DNA of 64,000 bases from Trogon surrucura (GCA_020746105.1 JAJGST010000022.1:2429135-2493134); one strand, 5' to 3'; positions 9,360-21,394 are shown, counted from the first letter of the stretch. Translations and numbers: made by a program. Notes: a model not told the origin generated them from the letters alone.

Positions 9360-11084
9360 ATGGAAAGGGAAGCAGCATATCAGTTATTTGGGCATTTTCT
9401 TAAAAAGAAAGGAGTTTTAGAAATAGATTTTAAGAAAGATTTTCCCGCTTTATTAGATTATGCTTGTTCGTTAGGGTATTTTGTGAACCCGCACACTGTT
9501 CATTCGTTATCTGAATGAAGGAAATTCGGGGATGAATTGTGGACCAAAGTAATTGATGAGGATAAGCATGCGAAAACATTTGAGAAGCTGTGGAGAACTA
9601 TTTACAATACCCTTTTGCGACATGAGGCAGAAAAGCGGGCAGTTGACAATGCAGTTCAAATGAAACAGGAAAACGAGAAATTTGGCGAGACATGGTTTTC
9701 TGAGCCTACAATGCCGATGCCTCCAGCTTTTTCGGTAATTAATATGCCAATATCAGGGGGTCATGCTACTGGGCGAACATCTGAGGAGGTCTGTGGTGAT
9801 GTAATGCTAATACCATCTGCGCCTCCAGATCCAGAACCTACCCCTCCTCTTGTGCTGCCAAAAGCCTTAGGCTCTGAGGATGCCAAGGAGCCTGTTCCTG
9901 GGGCTGAGGGTGACCTTGCGGAGGCCATGGCAAGAGAGCGAAAAGAGGCTTGGGCTGCATTTGCACAATAGTGCATGCAAACAGGTGATACAGAGGGTTT
10001 GTCTGCTCTGGATATGGCTTTCCCTGTTACATACGCCCCGGGACCTCCCGATGCCCAAGGGCAGCCTACAGTTAATGCTACTATTACGCCACTTGATTGG
10101 AAGTTACTTGCACAATTACGTACCACAGTAAATCAGTATGGTGCTGCAGGAGAACCGACTCGCCAAATTCTCGATTATCTTTGGAGCTCTCAACTTTTGC
10201 TACCCTCTGATTGTCGTACCATTACTAAGCTTATTTATTCGCCACATCAGTTGTTGCTGTTTAATGCTCACTGGCAGGCAGCTGTTAATCGCTCTGTGGC
10301 AGTACAGCAAGGTCCAGGGGATCCCTTACATGGAGTTACCGTAGAGGAGCTGCTAGGAGTAGGACACTATATTCGCGTTGAAGCACAAGCTTTATTGGGA
10401 CCCGATAAGTGTAGAGAAGTTATGCGTTGTGTTTGCGAAGCTATGGATCGTATTAAAGATCCAGGAGGTACTCCTTTATATATGAACATTAAACAAGGTA
10501 AAGATGAACATTTTGGTACCTTTATCGATAGAGTAGCGGATGCTATTACCAAAGCAGGGGTACCAGATTATTTGAAGGGCGCAATTCTTAAACAATGTGC
10601 CCTACAGAATACAAATCCTGCTACAAAAACAGTAATTAGTACATTGGGAGCTAATTGGACAATAGAGGACGCTCTTGAACGATTGGCTCAAACACCTATG
10701 CCGAGTCAAACCTTTTTAGTTGATGCTATAAATAGTTTGGGAGAAGGCTTGAAGGCTCATGCACAAAGTACACAAACTCAAATTCTAGCTGCCCTTGCTC
10801 CTCTTCAGGCGATTGCAGCCAAGCCAGTGAAGAATAATCGTTTGAAATGCTATAGATGCTGAGGATCGGGACATATACGAAAAAATTGTGTAGCTACCGG
10901 AGTTTGGTGTCAAAAGTGTCAATCTCCGTCCCATAACACCAATGCCTGCCGTGCGGGAAACGCGAGACACAGCGCGTCGAATTGGGGCCGCGCTATGACA
11001 CAAATAGATCCTCAGACAGCAGCGGTATGCGACCTGCCTCCAGCCTCCAACCCGCAACAAGCGGTAGCCTCAGCTTGGACTTGA
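9360..11084 (+). pseudogene. gag: D gag
   Basis: One continuous frame from ATG 9360 to TGA 11084 with three internal stops: TGA 9516, TAG 9969, TGA 10860. N-terminal matrix (MEREAAYQLFGHF), a proline-rich middle with PSAPP, which resembles a late-domain motif (near 9818), then capsid with a major homology region (KQGKDEHFGTFIDR, near 10495). Two CCHC zinc knuckles follow, the first broken by the stop at 10860 and the second CQKCQSPSHNTNAC. No early Gly myristoyl consensus (MERE...), unlike E's MGQ. Confidence 0.9.
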
Positions 11085-11776
11085 CATCAGCAGTAGATAT
11101 GACTATTATGACAACAGAACCGCATTTAGTCCCTACGCAAATCATGGGGCCGCTAATTATTAATGGAAAAGCAGTTGGGGCTCTTTTAATCGGTCGATCC
11201 TCGATTTCACTACTAGGATTGTTTGTGTTACCAGGACTTATTGATGCGGATTATTCAGGTCAAATTAAAATAATGGTCTATACTCCCTTCCCACCTGTGA
11301 AGATAGAAGAGAACCAACGTATTGCACAACTAATACCGTTACCACAAGTGACAAAACAGATATGTCCCATGTCAACGGATTCCAGGGGACAAAAAGGGTT
11401 TGGTTCTAGCGGAGACAATGTTCTGTTAACTTCAGATTTGAACGATCGACCAAAAGCAAAGATCATGCTTTCGTGGGAACAACGTCGTTGTGCTCTAATT
11501 GCCTTGTTGGATACAGGAACTGATAGCAGTATCGTTTCCTCTGAGTACTGGCCGAAAGACTGGCCCTTGTTTGCTTCCACTGCAGCTATTACTGGGGTAG
11601 GGGGCATGTCGATAGGAAAGAAAACCCCAGTATTAAAAGCTACACTGCATGACAAAACTGTTCAAGTTGTGTTTTCTGTCATTCCACTGCCACCTACTGT
11701 TCAATGTTTAATAGGTCACGATATTTTATCACAGATGGGCTGGATCCTCACTAATGAGCACCCTTTGGGGTATTAG
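10982..11776 (+). CDS. pro: D pro: dUTPase plus aspartic protease
   Basis: Open frame of 264 codons, -1 relative to gag and overlapping it by about 100 bases, so it would need ribosomal frameshifting. The first half is a dUTPase-like domain ([20 protein letters not shown]). The second half is a retroviral protease with LLDTGTDSS where LDTGAD is usual, and ILSQMGW near the end. The active-site Ala is replaced by Thr, so activity is doubtful. I could not find a convincing slippery heptamer. Start codon is nominal because translation would come from gag. Confidence 0.85.
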   Translation: MGPRYDTNRSSDSSGMRPASSLQPATSGSLSLDLTSAVDMTIMTTEPHLVPTQIMGPLIINGKAVGALLIGRSSISLLGLFVLPGLIDADYSGQIKIMVYTPFPPVKIEENQRIAQLIPLPQVTKQICPMSTDSRGQKGFGSSGDNVLLTSDLNDRPKAKIMLSWEQRRCALIALLDTGTDSSIVSSEYWPKDWPLFASTAAITGVGGMSIGKKTPVLKATLHDKTVQVVFSVIPLPPTVQCLIGHDILSQMGWILTNEHPLGY

Positions 11777-14398
11777 CCACTGTTTGGGCTTTCCCAATCC
11801 AATTAACATGGAAAACAGATAATCCTGTTTGGGTAAAGCAGTGGCCATTAAAAAGGGAAAGCCTTGAACAAGCCCATATCCTTGTACAAGAACAATTAAA
11901 ACAAGGTCATTTAAAAATCTCCACTAGCCCCTGGAATACACCTATTTTTGTTATCCCTAAAAAATCAGGAAAATTTCGTTTGTTACATGATTTACAAGCG
12001 GTTAATGAACAGATGGAAACCATGGGTGCTCTTCAGCCAGGAATACCGAATCCACCAATGATACCTGAAAATTGGCACATTCTTATTATTGATTTAAAAG
12101 ATTGCTTTTTTACCATTGCTTTGCATCCACAAGATACTAAACGCTTTGCTTTTACACTCCCTGCAATAAATAGAGAAGCCCCTGACCAGCGTTTTGAATG
12201 GGTAGTACTGCCACAAGGTATGAAGAACAGTCCTACTACTTGTCAACTCTATGTTGCCAATGCTTTAAAGACAATACGTCGTAGGTTTGCAACATAGATC
12301 ATCTATCATTATATGGATGATCTTTTGTTTGCAAAGGACTCTGTTATTCTTGATGACGAAGTAAAATATATTATAAAGGAACTACAAAGTCATCACTTGG
12401 TGATTTCTTCGGACAAAACTCAACGAACTGCACCGTGGAAATATCTTGGGTGGAAATTGACGAATCAGATTGTTCAACCTCAAAAACTGACTTTACATAC
12501 ACAACTTAAGACGTTAAATGATATGCAAAGATTTATGGGAGACTTACAGTGGTTAAGACCCGTTGTGGGGATACCTACCGAACTTTTGAGTCAGTTGCAA
12601 CATCTGTTGCGAGGATGTGATCCTGCATCACCCCTTCATTTATCTAAACAAGACATTGCTGTTATCCACGACATCTGTACACTTGTCTTACAAGGACAGG
12701 TGTCACGATGACTTTTAGACGTGCCTCTAGATTTATGTTGTTGGATGGGAGATTCTTTTGCCATGGGAGCAATAATTCAGTGCGATGTTGTTAAAAAGAA
12801 GGGGGAGGTACGGGTAGTTGAATGGGTTACTTTGGGGACACATTTGGCAAAAACAATTGTTCAAAAAATTGAATTACTCTGTAATGTTATAATTAAGGGG
12901 CGCGAGAGAATTCTCACTTTAGATGGCTCTGCGCCGAGCCGAATTTGGCTTCCTCTTAAGAAAGATGCGTTGGAGTGGTATCATCTCCAAAATAGTGAAC
13001 ATTTACAAGCATCCCTATTAGGAACTGAAAGCATTGTATGTACAACGAATTTTAAAGACCTGCCCTTAACTTGGACACAAAAGTTGCATTGGATAGAAAT
13101 TCCGAAGTTGCAATTATCTCCTATTTCAAATGGACTAACGGTGTTTACTGATGCAGGGAAAAGGTCCCACACCACTGCTATAACCTGGCAGGAAAAGGGA
13201 CAGTGGTATCATAAAATTCTGCCAGGGTGTAAGGATGATAGTCTACAAACATCAGAGTTAACAGCAGTAGTATGGGCCATTAGTAATTTTATGGGACCTC
13301 TTAATGTAGTTTCAGATTCACTTTATGTGGTAGGGATAGTGCAACGAATAGAAGCTTCCTTGATAAGGGAAGTGAATAATAAACGGTTATATGTACTTTT
13401 AGTACAACTCCAAAAGAGTATCAATATTCGAACAAATCCCTATTCTATTATTTATATAAGGAGTCACAAATGGAATGTAGGACTTGGAGAAAGAAACGAC
13501 AGGGCAGATAAATTAGTAGCTGTTGTACATTCTGATAGCTTTGAAAAAGCAAGAGACAGTCATATGATGTTTCATCAAAACGCACGAAGCTTGCACATTC
13601 AATTTCATATTCCGTTTAATCATGCTCGTGCTATTGTTCGAGAGTGCCCCACGTGTAGTTGGCATAATGGAGGGGTTGGGATAGGTCTTGGAGTGAATCC
13701 CAGAGGTTTAGAACCTGATATCCTTTGGCAGATGGATGTGACCCACGTTGCTAAATTTGGTCGTTTAAAATATGTTCACGTGGTGGTTGATACATTTAGT
13801 CATTTTATATGGGCAACAGCTCAAGCAGGAGAAAAAGCTCTACACGTGGAGCGACATTTATTGGAATCATTTGCTGTGATGGGTGTCCCCAAAGAAATCA
13901 AAACAGATAATGCACCTGCTTATGTATCTGTACGCCTTCAAGCTTTTTTTCTGTTTATGGAAGATTAAACATGTCACTGGCATTCCTCACTCTCCTACGG
14001 GTCAAGCAATAGTAGAAAGGACTCATGCAATTGTGAAGCAATATCTTAAAAAATATCAAGATATAACTGATGTTAAAAACCGGTTGTCAAAAACACTGTA
14101 TGTGTTAAATCATTTGTGTATTTTTGGGGAGCATCAACAACCTCCAGCCTTGCGACACAGTATGACTTTCAAACAACAAGTAAAAGAAACTGATGTTTGG
14201 GTCAATTATAGAGACCCAAAAACTGGTGTCTGGCGAGGTCCAGCTAAAGTAATATATTGGGGACGAGGGTATATTTGTGTTCTCTCCCCCACAGGTTCTA
14301 CCTGGGTCCCGCCCCGCTGGGTGAAGCCAGCCTTGGACAAAGGAGAGAACGAGCAAGCCAGTCAAGAAGAACAAAAAACAGAAACAACCTCAGGTTGA
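11758..14398 (+). pseudogene. pol: D pol: RT, RNase H, integrase
   Basis: Opens at 11758 in the -1 frame from pro. RT has LPQGMKNSP and YMDD (12312). RNase H has TDAG (13147), the E of SELTAVVWA and SDSLYVVG. Integrase has an HHCC region (HQNARSLH... CPTC), WQMDVTH, DNAP and GQAIVERTH. Stops TAG 12295 and TGA 12709 interrupt the frame, and a 1-base slip near a T run (~13950) moves the rest (13969-14398) to the next frame. RT catalytic residues are intact. Confidence 0.9.
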
Positions 14399-14417
14399 TC
14401 TAAATACCTGTCTATAT

Positions 14418-14693
14418 ATGGGAGGAGGTGTCGAGGAGAAATTGGTTTCAAGAATACAGGGTGGGATAAAACCACGTATTAAAATTTGTCCCTTTTGTTA
14501 TTGTTCTTTATATATGAGGTCCTTGTGTAATAACTGTGGAAAGTATATTTTAGGCCCAAGAGGAACCAAGGAAATTGCTTTAAGAGGAACCTTAACCCTG
14601 TATTGTATTCGGTGTGGAGCCATGCAGAGCATTGAAGAAGCAAAGTGGATAAGATTTTACTGTCGTTCATCACATAGGCTGGTATATTTGTAA
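14418..14693 (+). CDS. Small triple-CXXC frame between pol and env (D)
   Basis: Uninterrupted 91-codon ATG frame, 20 bases after pol and 5 bases before the env ATG, in a different frame from both. Cysteine pairs at residues 24/27 (CPFC), 37/40 (CNNC) and 63/66 (CIRC) suggest a zinc-ribbon-like fold. Provirus B has a counterpart at the same place with the first two pairs spaced identically. Function unknown: it could be an accessory protein or a leader exon of env. It is not a typical HERV-K Rec or MMTV Rem leader as far as I can see. The intact frame amid broken neighbours is suggestive, not proof. Confidence 0.6.
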   Translation: MGGGVEEKLVSRIQGGIKPRIKICPFCYCSLYMRSLCNNCGKYILGPRGTKEIALRGTLTLYCIRCGAMQSIEEAKWIRFYCRSSHRLVYL

Positions 14694-14698
14694 AAAGA

Positions 14699-16201
14699 AT
14701 GGAGTTAGTACGCCTTGTAGTGTACGTTATATTATATTATATCGTTCCAATTAGAATGGAAAATGATGAAGTGTGGACTCTTGACTCTAAAGAAAACATG
14801 TGGGTAACCTGGGCTGAAACCACAAATCAAACAGACTTTTGTCTTTCACTCGCTCGAGCTAATGACCCATTTCGGACATGTTTAATTGGATATCCCTATT
14901 TTCGATGGGAGGATTGGCAAAATTATACCAAAGTTAATGAATCGACCGTTTGGAATGAGTCATTGTTTAAACAACAGATCAACAACAAAACTTGTGTTGA
15001 AAACGTTACTAGCGTTAGAAATGCTTTTGAATTATTTCAGGTACTTAGTAATCTGACATTTAATGCCACAATACCTCTTCAGGAGTTAGATTTAATGGGA
15101 TCATTTTCACCTTATGGTGCCTTGAGTAATTTTACACAAACGTACAATTGTAGCAATACATATTCTTTAGGTGCAGAAAATAGAACTGGGGCAGTTCTTT
15201 TTAACGTCCGAGCAGCATTTGACAATTCGGCATTTTGGTCACTTAAACAAGCTGTGAGTGCCTCAGAATTAGGACGACGGCAAAACGCCTCCCTTACTTA
15301 TGGCACAATGGAAGTAACCACATTAGGAAACTATCGATTCCCTCCAGGCTATTTTCTTATTTGTAGCGATCGAACCTGGCCAGGTGTTCCACAGAACCCA
15401 TAGGGAAGACCTTGTTATGTTGGTAAATTGACAATGTTTACTCCTACTTATAGAAAATTATTAAATAATGATTATAATCGTACCCGGATAAAACGGGAGA
15501 TAAAAAATATTGGTCCTGATTGTGATTCTCGAGTACAGATTTCCTCCCTAGGTGCTGCGATTTCTATGGCCTTTTTTGCGCCAGGGCTTATTGGAGCTGA
15601 AAACTGGCGTAATATTAAGCGTCTTGCTTGCTTTGCAGTACAAGAGTTTAACATTACTTCTAACATATTAAATGAATTGTTGCATGATGTAGATGGCATT
15701 AGACATGCTGTGTTGCAAAATCGTGCTGCTATTGATTTCCTCTTGTTAGCTCAGAGTCATGGGTGTACTGAATTTGAAGGCATGTGTTGCCTGAACTTGT
15801 CCGATCACAGCAATAACATACATGCACAAATACAAAAACTTCGTGACAAATTTAAAGACATCTCTGTCTCATCTAGTTGGCTTGATAGTTGGTTGTCATC
15901 ATGGGGTATTGGAGGGTGGATTCTTGACCTTGTGAAACATGGAATAATCGTTGTGTTAATTGTTTTGCTTATTTTATTGTTTGTACCTTGCATTTTACAA
16001 TGTGTACAATTTCAGATATCTAGAGTGATGGAAAAGGCAAACAGTTCACTCATTGTGCTTAAAAAAGAAGGGGGAAATGAGGAGAGTCTTGCAAAAGAGT
16101 GGTTACATGACCGAGGTCATGAGTCGGCTGACACGCTGCAAGTGATACAGCTCACAGATGGAAAAGCACAAGGAAACAAGATGAAGTTGTCTTGGCGTTA
16201 G
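14699..16201 (+). pseudogene. env: D env (SU and TM), one stop
   Basis: Envelope frame from ATG 14699 with a hydrophobic leader and many N-X-S/T sites in SU. One TAG at 15401 precedes a furin-like RIKR site (near 15487) and the fusion-peptide region. TM has the immunosuppressive-like LQNRAAIDFLL stretch, a C-X6-CC motif (GCTEFEGMCC) and a strong membrane anchor (about 15940-16000). The frame continues past the polypurine tract and 124 bases into the 3' LTR, so the cytoplasmic tail is U3-encoded. Confidence 0.88.
16062..16077 (+). other. D polypurine tract
   Basis: AAAAAGAAGGGGGAAA directly before the TG of the 3' LTR, the plus-strand priming site. It lies within env coding sequence. Confidence 0.85.
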
Positions 16202-16509
16202 AAGAAACAAAAGAAGAAAGGAAAAGCTCTGCTTTAAGGATGTTTGCGCCTTATCTTGACACCTGTCTGCGGCTTTGTGAGATGTACCAGATCCTGTTTT
16301 TTATTACGCTCTGTATCCTGTTTTCTGTTTCTCTGTTCGCCAGAATTGTATTCACCAATCATATATGATTTCTTTGTTTGTTTTAACCAATCAGCTATAG
16401 CTAATGTTGCTTAAAGTTTTAACCACAGACTATAAAAAACACAAAAACAAAGCAATAAATGAGACTTAAAAGCAAACTACTTGCTCATTTCTCCCAGCGC
16501 TCCGCGACA
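16078..16509 (+). repeat. D 3' LTR
   Basis: 432 bp, TGAGGAGAG to CGCTCCGCGACA, same length as the 5' LTR and about 98.8% identical by eye. Followed by the AGAGAC duplication. Confidence 0.93.
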
Positions 16510-16515
16510 AGAGAC
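16510..16515 (+). other. Target duplication of D, right copy
   Basis: AGAGAC, matching 8725-8730. E's interrupted gag resumes immediately. Confidence 0.93.
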
Positions 16516-18176
16516 TTCAAATCAAACAACTTATGTAAACCTTTATGTAAACCTTTCATCTTCTCAAACTGAAACCGCAGTACAGACTAGCCAGCTTAAC
16601 CTCACCAGTTTGCAAGAAGGACTGATGAGTGGCTATGAGGGAATTGCACTGAGAACTGGGGATCTAGAGGAGGATGACAGTTCCTTTGATGTCGATCCTG
16701 GCGACCTCGAGGCAGAACCCAACCTTTATCCTCCGCTCATGCCGATTAGAGCCATGGTGGCACCTGCACCTACTGCTCAGGACGTTTTTTTGGAACTTTC
16801 GGAAAAAGGAAAGGGACTGTCTAAATCTGGCTCGCAGCTGTGTCAAAATAAGGGTCAGGTGAACTCTCTTGTTCCACTCAATTATTGACCCTCACCCTAT
16901 GCACCCCTTCCTTTATCTTCTCCACAGGTTTGTCCAGCACCATCTTCTATTACTAGGGTTCAGATTTCCCTGATGGATCTTTTAACTGATCGTGATGAGC
17001 ATGGTTTCCTTAACACTGACTTTTTTCCTCAGGTAGTTAAAGCTATGCCAGTAGTTATTCATACGCGGCCGGACAGGACTCAGGCACCAGAACATCAACA
17101 GATTTCTCATAGCACGCTGAAAGAGTTGCGGCGTACAGTTGCTGAATCGGGTATTCAGTCATCCTATACTGAAAATTTAAGAGACAATTAAAGAGGTTTT
17201 TCTTATGGTTCCTCATGATTGGAAGGTGATATTTAAGTTGATTTTAACACCCAGCCAGTATACAATTTGGTATGTAGAATACAGGGAATTATGTATATCC
17301 CATGCTACAGTAGCTCAAAATAATAATGCTCCAATTAACCCGGATCAACTGTTGGGGGAGGGTCAGTTTGCGAATTCACAGCTTCAAGCTCATTTTACTA
17401 CAGAACTTTTACAGCTCGCTGCTCAATTAGCAACAAAAGCCTTTAAAAAGATTCCTGACATGAAAAAATCAAGCAAACCTTTTAGCACTATCAGACAAGC
17501 TAACGATGAACCCTAGCTTCAATTTATGGATAAATTACAACGAGTTATTGAAAGACATGTAGATGTACCAGCAGCAGCAGATGCATTATTACTGCAGCTT
17601 GCTGTGGAGAGTGCTAATGCGGATTGTAAAAGAATTCTGGAGATGCTGAGACCCACTAACAAAACAGCTACCATTACATACTTTATTAAGGCTTGCATGC
17701 ATGTGGGATCGGATAGGTATAAGGCTGAGTTGATAGCATCTGCATTGGCTCAGCAGCTCGCAGTAAATAAAGCAAGTGTTAAATGCTTTACATGTGGACA
17801 AGAAGGTCATAGAATGGCCTGGGCTGGAAGGGACCTTGGAGAACATTTTAATCCAACCTCCCTGTTGTGGGCAGGGACGTCACCTCTTGACTAGGTCAGT
17901 CATGTAATAAAAAATTGCCCTATGAAGAGGCCAGCAGGAACAATGAGAAACCCAGGTACAGTGTGCCCTAAATGCATAAAGGGGTTTCATTGGGCTACTC
18001 AATGTCGATCTAAATTTGATACTCAAGACAATACTTTGCCTCAGTCGGGAAACGGGAGGCAGGGCATGAAACCCGGTGCCCGGAAATCCAACAGGGTTCT
18101 CACAGTAGAGGCGAAAGGAGACTTACAGACTTTGCCTTCAGCCGAGCGACTGCATGGAGCGCCCGCTTGGACATAG
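16516..18176 (+). pseudogene. gag: E gag, 3' part (capsid, nucleocapsid)
   Basis: Continuation of the gag begun at 8316. Contains an acidic, proline-rich linker (YPPLMPIRA near 16735), then capsid pieces at 16973-17191 and 17205-17516. A stop (TAG) sits inside the major homology region near 17515. Nucleocapsid has a first knuckle starting CFTCGQEGH that is split by an 88-bp CR1 insert, and a second (CPKCIKGFHWATQC). Several stops and frameshifts. Confidence 0.82.
17811..17898 (-). mobile_element. CR1 3'-tail fragment inside E nucleocapsid
   Basis: GCTGGAAGGGACCTTGGAG... and CCCTGTTGTGGGCAGGGAC match the familiar 3' end of avian CR1 in minus orientation. GTCAT occurs at both sides (17806-17810 and 17899-17903), compatible with a short target duplication. 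It falls between the His and last Cys of a CCHC knuckle. A severely 5'-truncated insertion of a different CR1 subfamily from the two long copies. Confidence 0.78.
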
Positions 18177-18324
18177 AAACGAATGAATTGGTTACCTTAG
18201 ATGATAATTCAGTTACTTTAATATCCTCTAATTGCAATGGACCATTGGCAGTTGAAACGCAGGCTATATTGTTAGGACGGTCCTCAGCATCAAAAATGGG
18301 TTTTTTTGTACTACCAGGTCTAAG
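18167..18324 (+). pseudogene. pro: E dUTPase remnant
   Basis: Only the first part of the dUTPase-like domain remains (LLGRSSASKMGFFVLPG). It then jumps directly into RT, deleting the rest of dUTPase, all of the protease and the RT N-terminus. Confidence 0.75.
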
Positions 18325-20622
18325 ACTGCTTTTTTACAATTTTGTTACACGATGATGATTGCAAATATTTTGCATTTTCAGTCCCAAGTGTTAACAGTAG
18401 TGAGCCGATGGATAGGTGTGAATGGATTGTCTTGCCTCAAGGAATGAAAAATAGTCCAACTATATGTCAGTTCGTGGTCGGTTCTGCTTTGAAACCTGTT
18501 AGAGAAAAATGCCCTCATGCAGTGATCTATCACTATATGGATGATATATTGATAGTTAACATGGATGAGATTTACCTGCAACAAGTTTGCTCTTTTTTGA
18601 TATCATCATTGCAAATGTATGGTTTACAAATAGCACCAGAAAAAAATTCAAATAGAAGCCCCATGGAAGTATTTAGGGTGGAAATTAACCAATGCATTAG
18701 TTTCTCCACAGAAATTAACTTTGAATCAAAGTATTTGTACTTTAAATGCTTTGCAGAAATTATTTGGAACCATCAGTTGGATTCGTCCTACTTTGGGCAT
18801 TACTACTGAAGAATTATCTCCTCTTTTTGATTTGTTAAGCGGAGACTCGGATTTGAATTCTGAGAGGAAATTAACTCCTGAAGCAAAGCTTGCCTTAGAA
18901 AAAGTAGACAATAAGATACAAGCGAATTTTGCTCATCGTTACAATCCAAACATTGAATTAAGGGGATTTATAATTAATGCTCAATTCCAGCCCTATGCTA
19001 TCTTGGGACAGTGGGATCATGAAAAGCTTTATATACTTGAATGGGTTTTTTGCCTCACATGTCTCATAAATCAATTTGGAGCAGAGTTGATATGATAGAA
19101 GAAATACTGATTAAGTTGCGACATAGAGCGTTGTGCATGTTTGCAAGAGATCCTGATATACTACATCTCACTGTGTCAAACTTCTATTTTACAGCATTGC
19201 TGGAAATGTCTTTGAATTTGCAGATTGTGTTAGCTGACTTTCTAGGGCGGCTGGAGTTTAATCTCCCCCCTCATAAAACATTGCAATCACTTTCAGTTAT
19301 GCCTTTGCGTGCCACTCCTATAGCCAGCCCTGAACCGCTTCCTGGAGCACTGACTGTTTTTATAGATGGTTCCAGCAAATCGCATAAAGCAGTGGTGGTT
19401 TGGTATGATGCTGATATTCAAAACTGGAAAAATCACATTGTCCTGCAAACAGGTTCTTCACAGATTGTTGAGCTGCGTGCTGCTGTGGAAGCATTGCAGC
19501 TCTTCTCATCTCAACCTGTAAATATTGTTGCTGGTTTGCATTATGTATATGGCCTTTTGTGCAGAATTGAGTTTGCCTTTTTAAAATGTTTCTAATTGTG
19601 TTCTTTTTATGTTGTTTCAGAAATTATGTTTACTTTGTGGTAATAGGATACACCAATACTTTGTGACACATATTCGTTCTCATTCTAATCTGCCTGGCTC
19701 ATTAGTCGAAGGTAATGCTCCGGCCCATTCTCTGGCTGCTATGACTGCTGTTCCTGATGTATTAGGACAGGCTAGACTTTCGCATGCTTTTTATCATCCA
19801 AATAGTAAGGCTTTATCCAAAGAGTTTAACATAACATCTCGACAAGCTCAAGATGTTATTTTGTCATGTCCAGATTGTCAAGCGATCATGCCACTGAACT
19901 CTAATATAACAGCAGTCCCTCGTGGTCTTGCTCCCAATGACGTATGGCAAAAGGATGTTACACATATAGTTGAATTTGGTAAATTGAAATATGTGCATGT
20001 TACTGTAGATACTTTCTCATCTTTTATTGTTGCCGCAGCGCATAGTGGTGAAAAGTTTAGAGATGTTTGACTGCATTTGCTATGTGCTATTGCCACATTA
20101 GGAGTGCCATCACAGATAAAAAGGGATAATGGTCCAGCTTATGTTTCTAAGAATTTTAAAGTGTTTTTACAGGAATGGGGAATATCCCATGTGACGGGGA
20201 TACCTTATTCACCAATGGGACAGAGCATTGTGGAAAGAGCACATCTCACGCTGAAAAGAATGTTACAGAAACAGAAAAGTACTGTTGTCAGAATGTCTCC
20301 ACAGGAGAAGTTGTCTAAAGCAACATATATGTTAAATTTTCTGAATATATTCAGTTTCGATATGTTAACTCCTCATCTGAGATCTCAGAAGGAAAAAGAG
20401 AAAGACTTGCCAAAGCCTAACGTACTGTATAAGGACATTCATACTAATGAATGGAAAGGTCCGGTACCTCTATTGACTTGGGGAAGAGGTTATGGCTGTG
20501 TTTCTTTATCCACAGGACCTTACTGGCTGCCAGCAAAACTAACTAAGCCATTTAATGACCATGATTTGGTTCCTATCCCACATGATGTGGCTGTGCAGCA
20601 TCCTGTTATTTCAACAGCGTAG
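18325..20622 (+). pseudogene. pol: E pol: RT, RNase H, integrase
   Basis: RT starts at the DCFF-like motif and has LPQGMKNSP and an intact YMDD (18535). RNase H has TVFIDGSS (near 19353) and a degraded active-site segment. Integrase has an HHCC region (CPDC near 19870), WQKDVTH, DNGPAY and GQSIVERAH. Frameshifts near 18720, 19080 and 19600 and a TGA at 20068 break it. The end (WGRGYGCVSLSTG) matches integrase C-termini of D and B. Confidence 0.85.
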
Positions 20623-21394
20623 CAGCAACGTGACCATGTACTGGGTCCACCTGTTGAATCCCTTTGTTTCGCCTAGTGACATGGTGGGACCCTGAGGTAC
20701 CTATTACCAACGATGACATGGATTAGACTGGCAGAAGATGCTTAGGGCTGATGGCAGAGCAACTATGGGAAAATGTAACTGTTCTCAATGTTACCTACTG
20801 TATTGATATGTATCCTCTTTGTGTGACTAACAATGAAGCTTATATTGGTTATGAAAGACTGTCTAATAAGAGCCACACAATGGCAGAGTGATCTTTCTTT
20901 AGTTAAAAGCAAGACGGAGAAACCAGGTGCCTTTTGCTTTGTTAGAAGTATGTGACTAAGGACCAAAAGAGATAGGGAGACTCCCTTGCATTCTTCCTTT
21001 AGCCCTGGCCAAGCTGTGAGAAGAAATCAACAAAGCAAACAACACCAGATGTTCCCACATTCAACGTTATGTAAGGTTGTTTATTTAATAAATGCTGGAC
21101 CCTCTTGCAGCGACTTCGGAAACCTCACCTACGAGCGGACGCACTGCATAGGACTTCCCAGTTGTCGGGAGGGTTCTCCAGAAACCTCCCTGCAACAGGG
21201 GCTCCCCAGCCACTGCGGGTCTGGATGATGATAAAATTGTGTTTAATAGTATTTGTTGTTGTGGGGAGTGTTTTGTTCTGTTCTTTTTCATTATAGTTAA
21301 CGATCTCACCTGAAGTACTGCTCGAGGGGTCCGAAGAACTGTAAAATACATCTTATGACTTTGATGGCAATCCAAAATACAAAAAAGTTGGAAA
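20623..21394 (+). pseudogene. env: E env remnant
   Basis: Short SU piece (NVTYCIDMYPLCV and NNEAYIG near 20790-20850) shared with B and C, followed by a region common to A, B and C (GGCTCCCCAGC... near 21200) whose frames are broken. A hydrophobic, T-rich stretch ending in TTTTTCATTATAG (near 21295) resembles a 3' splice site. The last ~100 bases match C's env. No counterpart of the CXXC frame is present between pol and env. Confidence 0.65.

Larger units (their letters stand above)
8731..16509 (+). mobile_element. ERVK-like provirus D, nearly complete
   Basis: Full structure: 432-bp LTRs at both ends (about 5 differences), Lys-type primer site, gag, pro (dUTPase plus protease), pol, a small CXXC frame, env, polypurine tract. 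6-bp duplication AGAGAC. Frames run gag 0, pro -1, pol -1 again. It carries three stops in gag, two stops and one frameshift in pol, and one stop in env. It is inserted inside gag of provirus E in the same orientation. The high LTR identity makes it one of the youngest insertions here, along with A. Confidence 0.95.

Noticed and set aside
9761-10126. Antisense frame over D gag
   Set aside because: Shadow of the gag frame; no start context or motif of its own.
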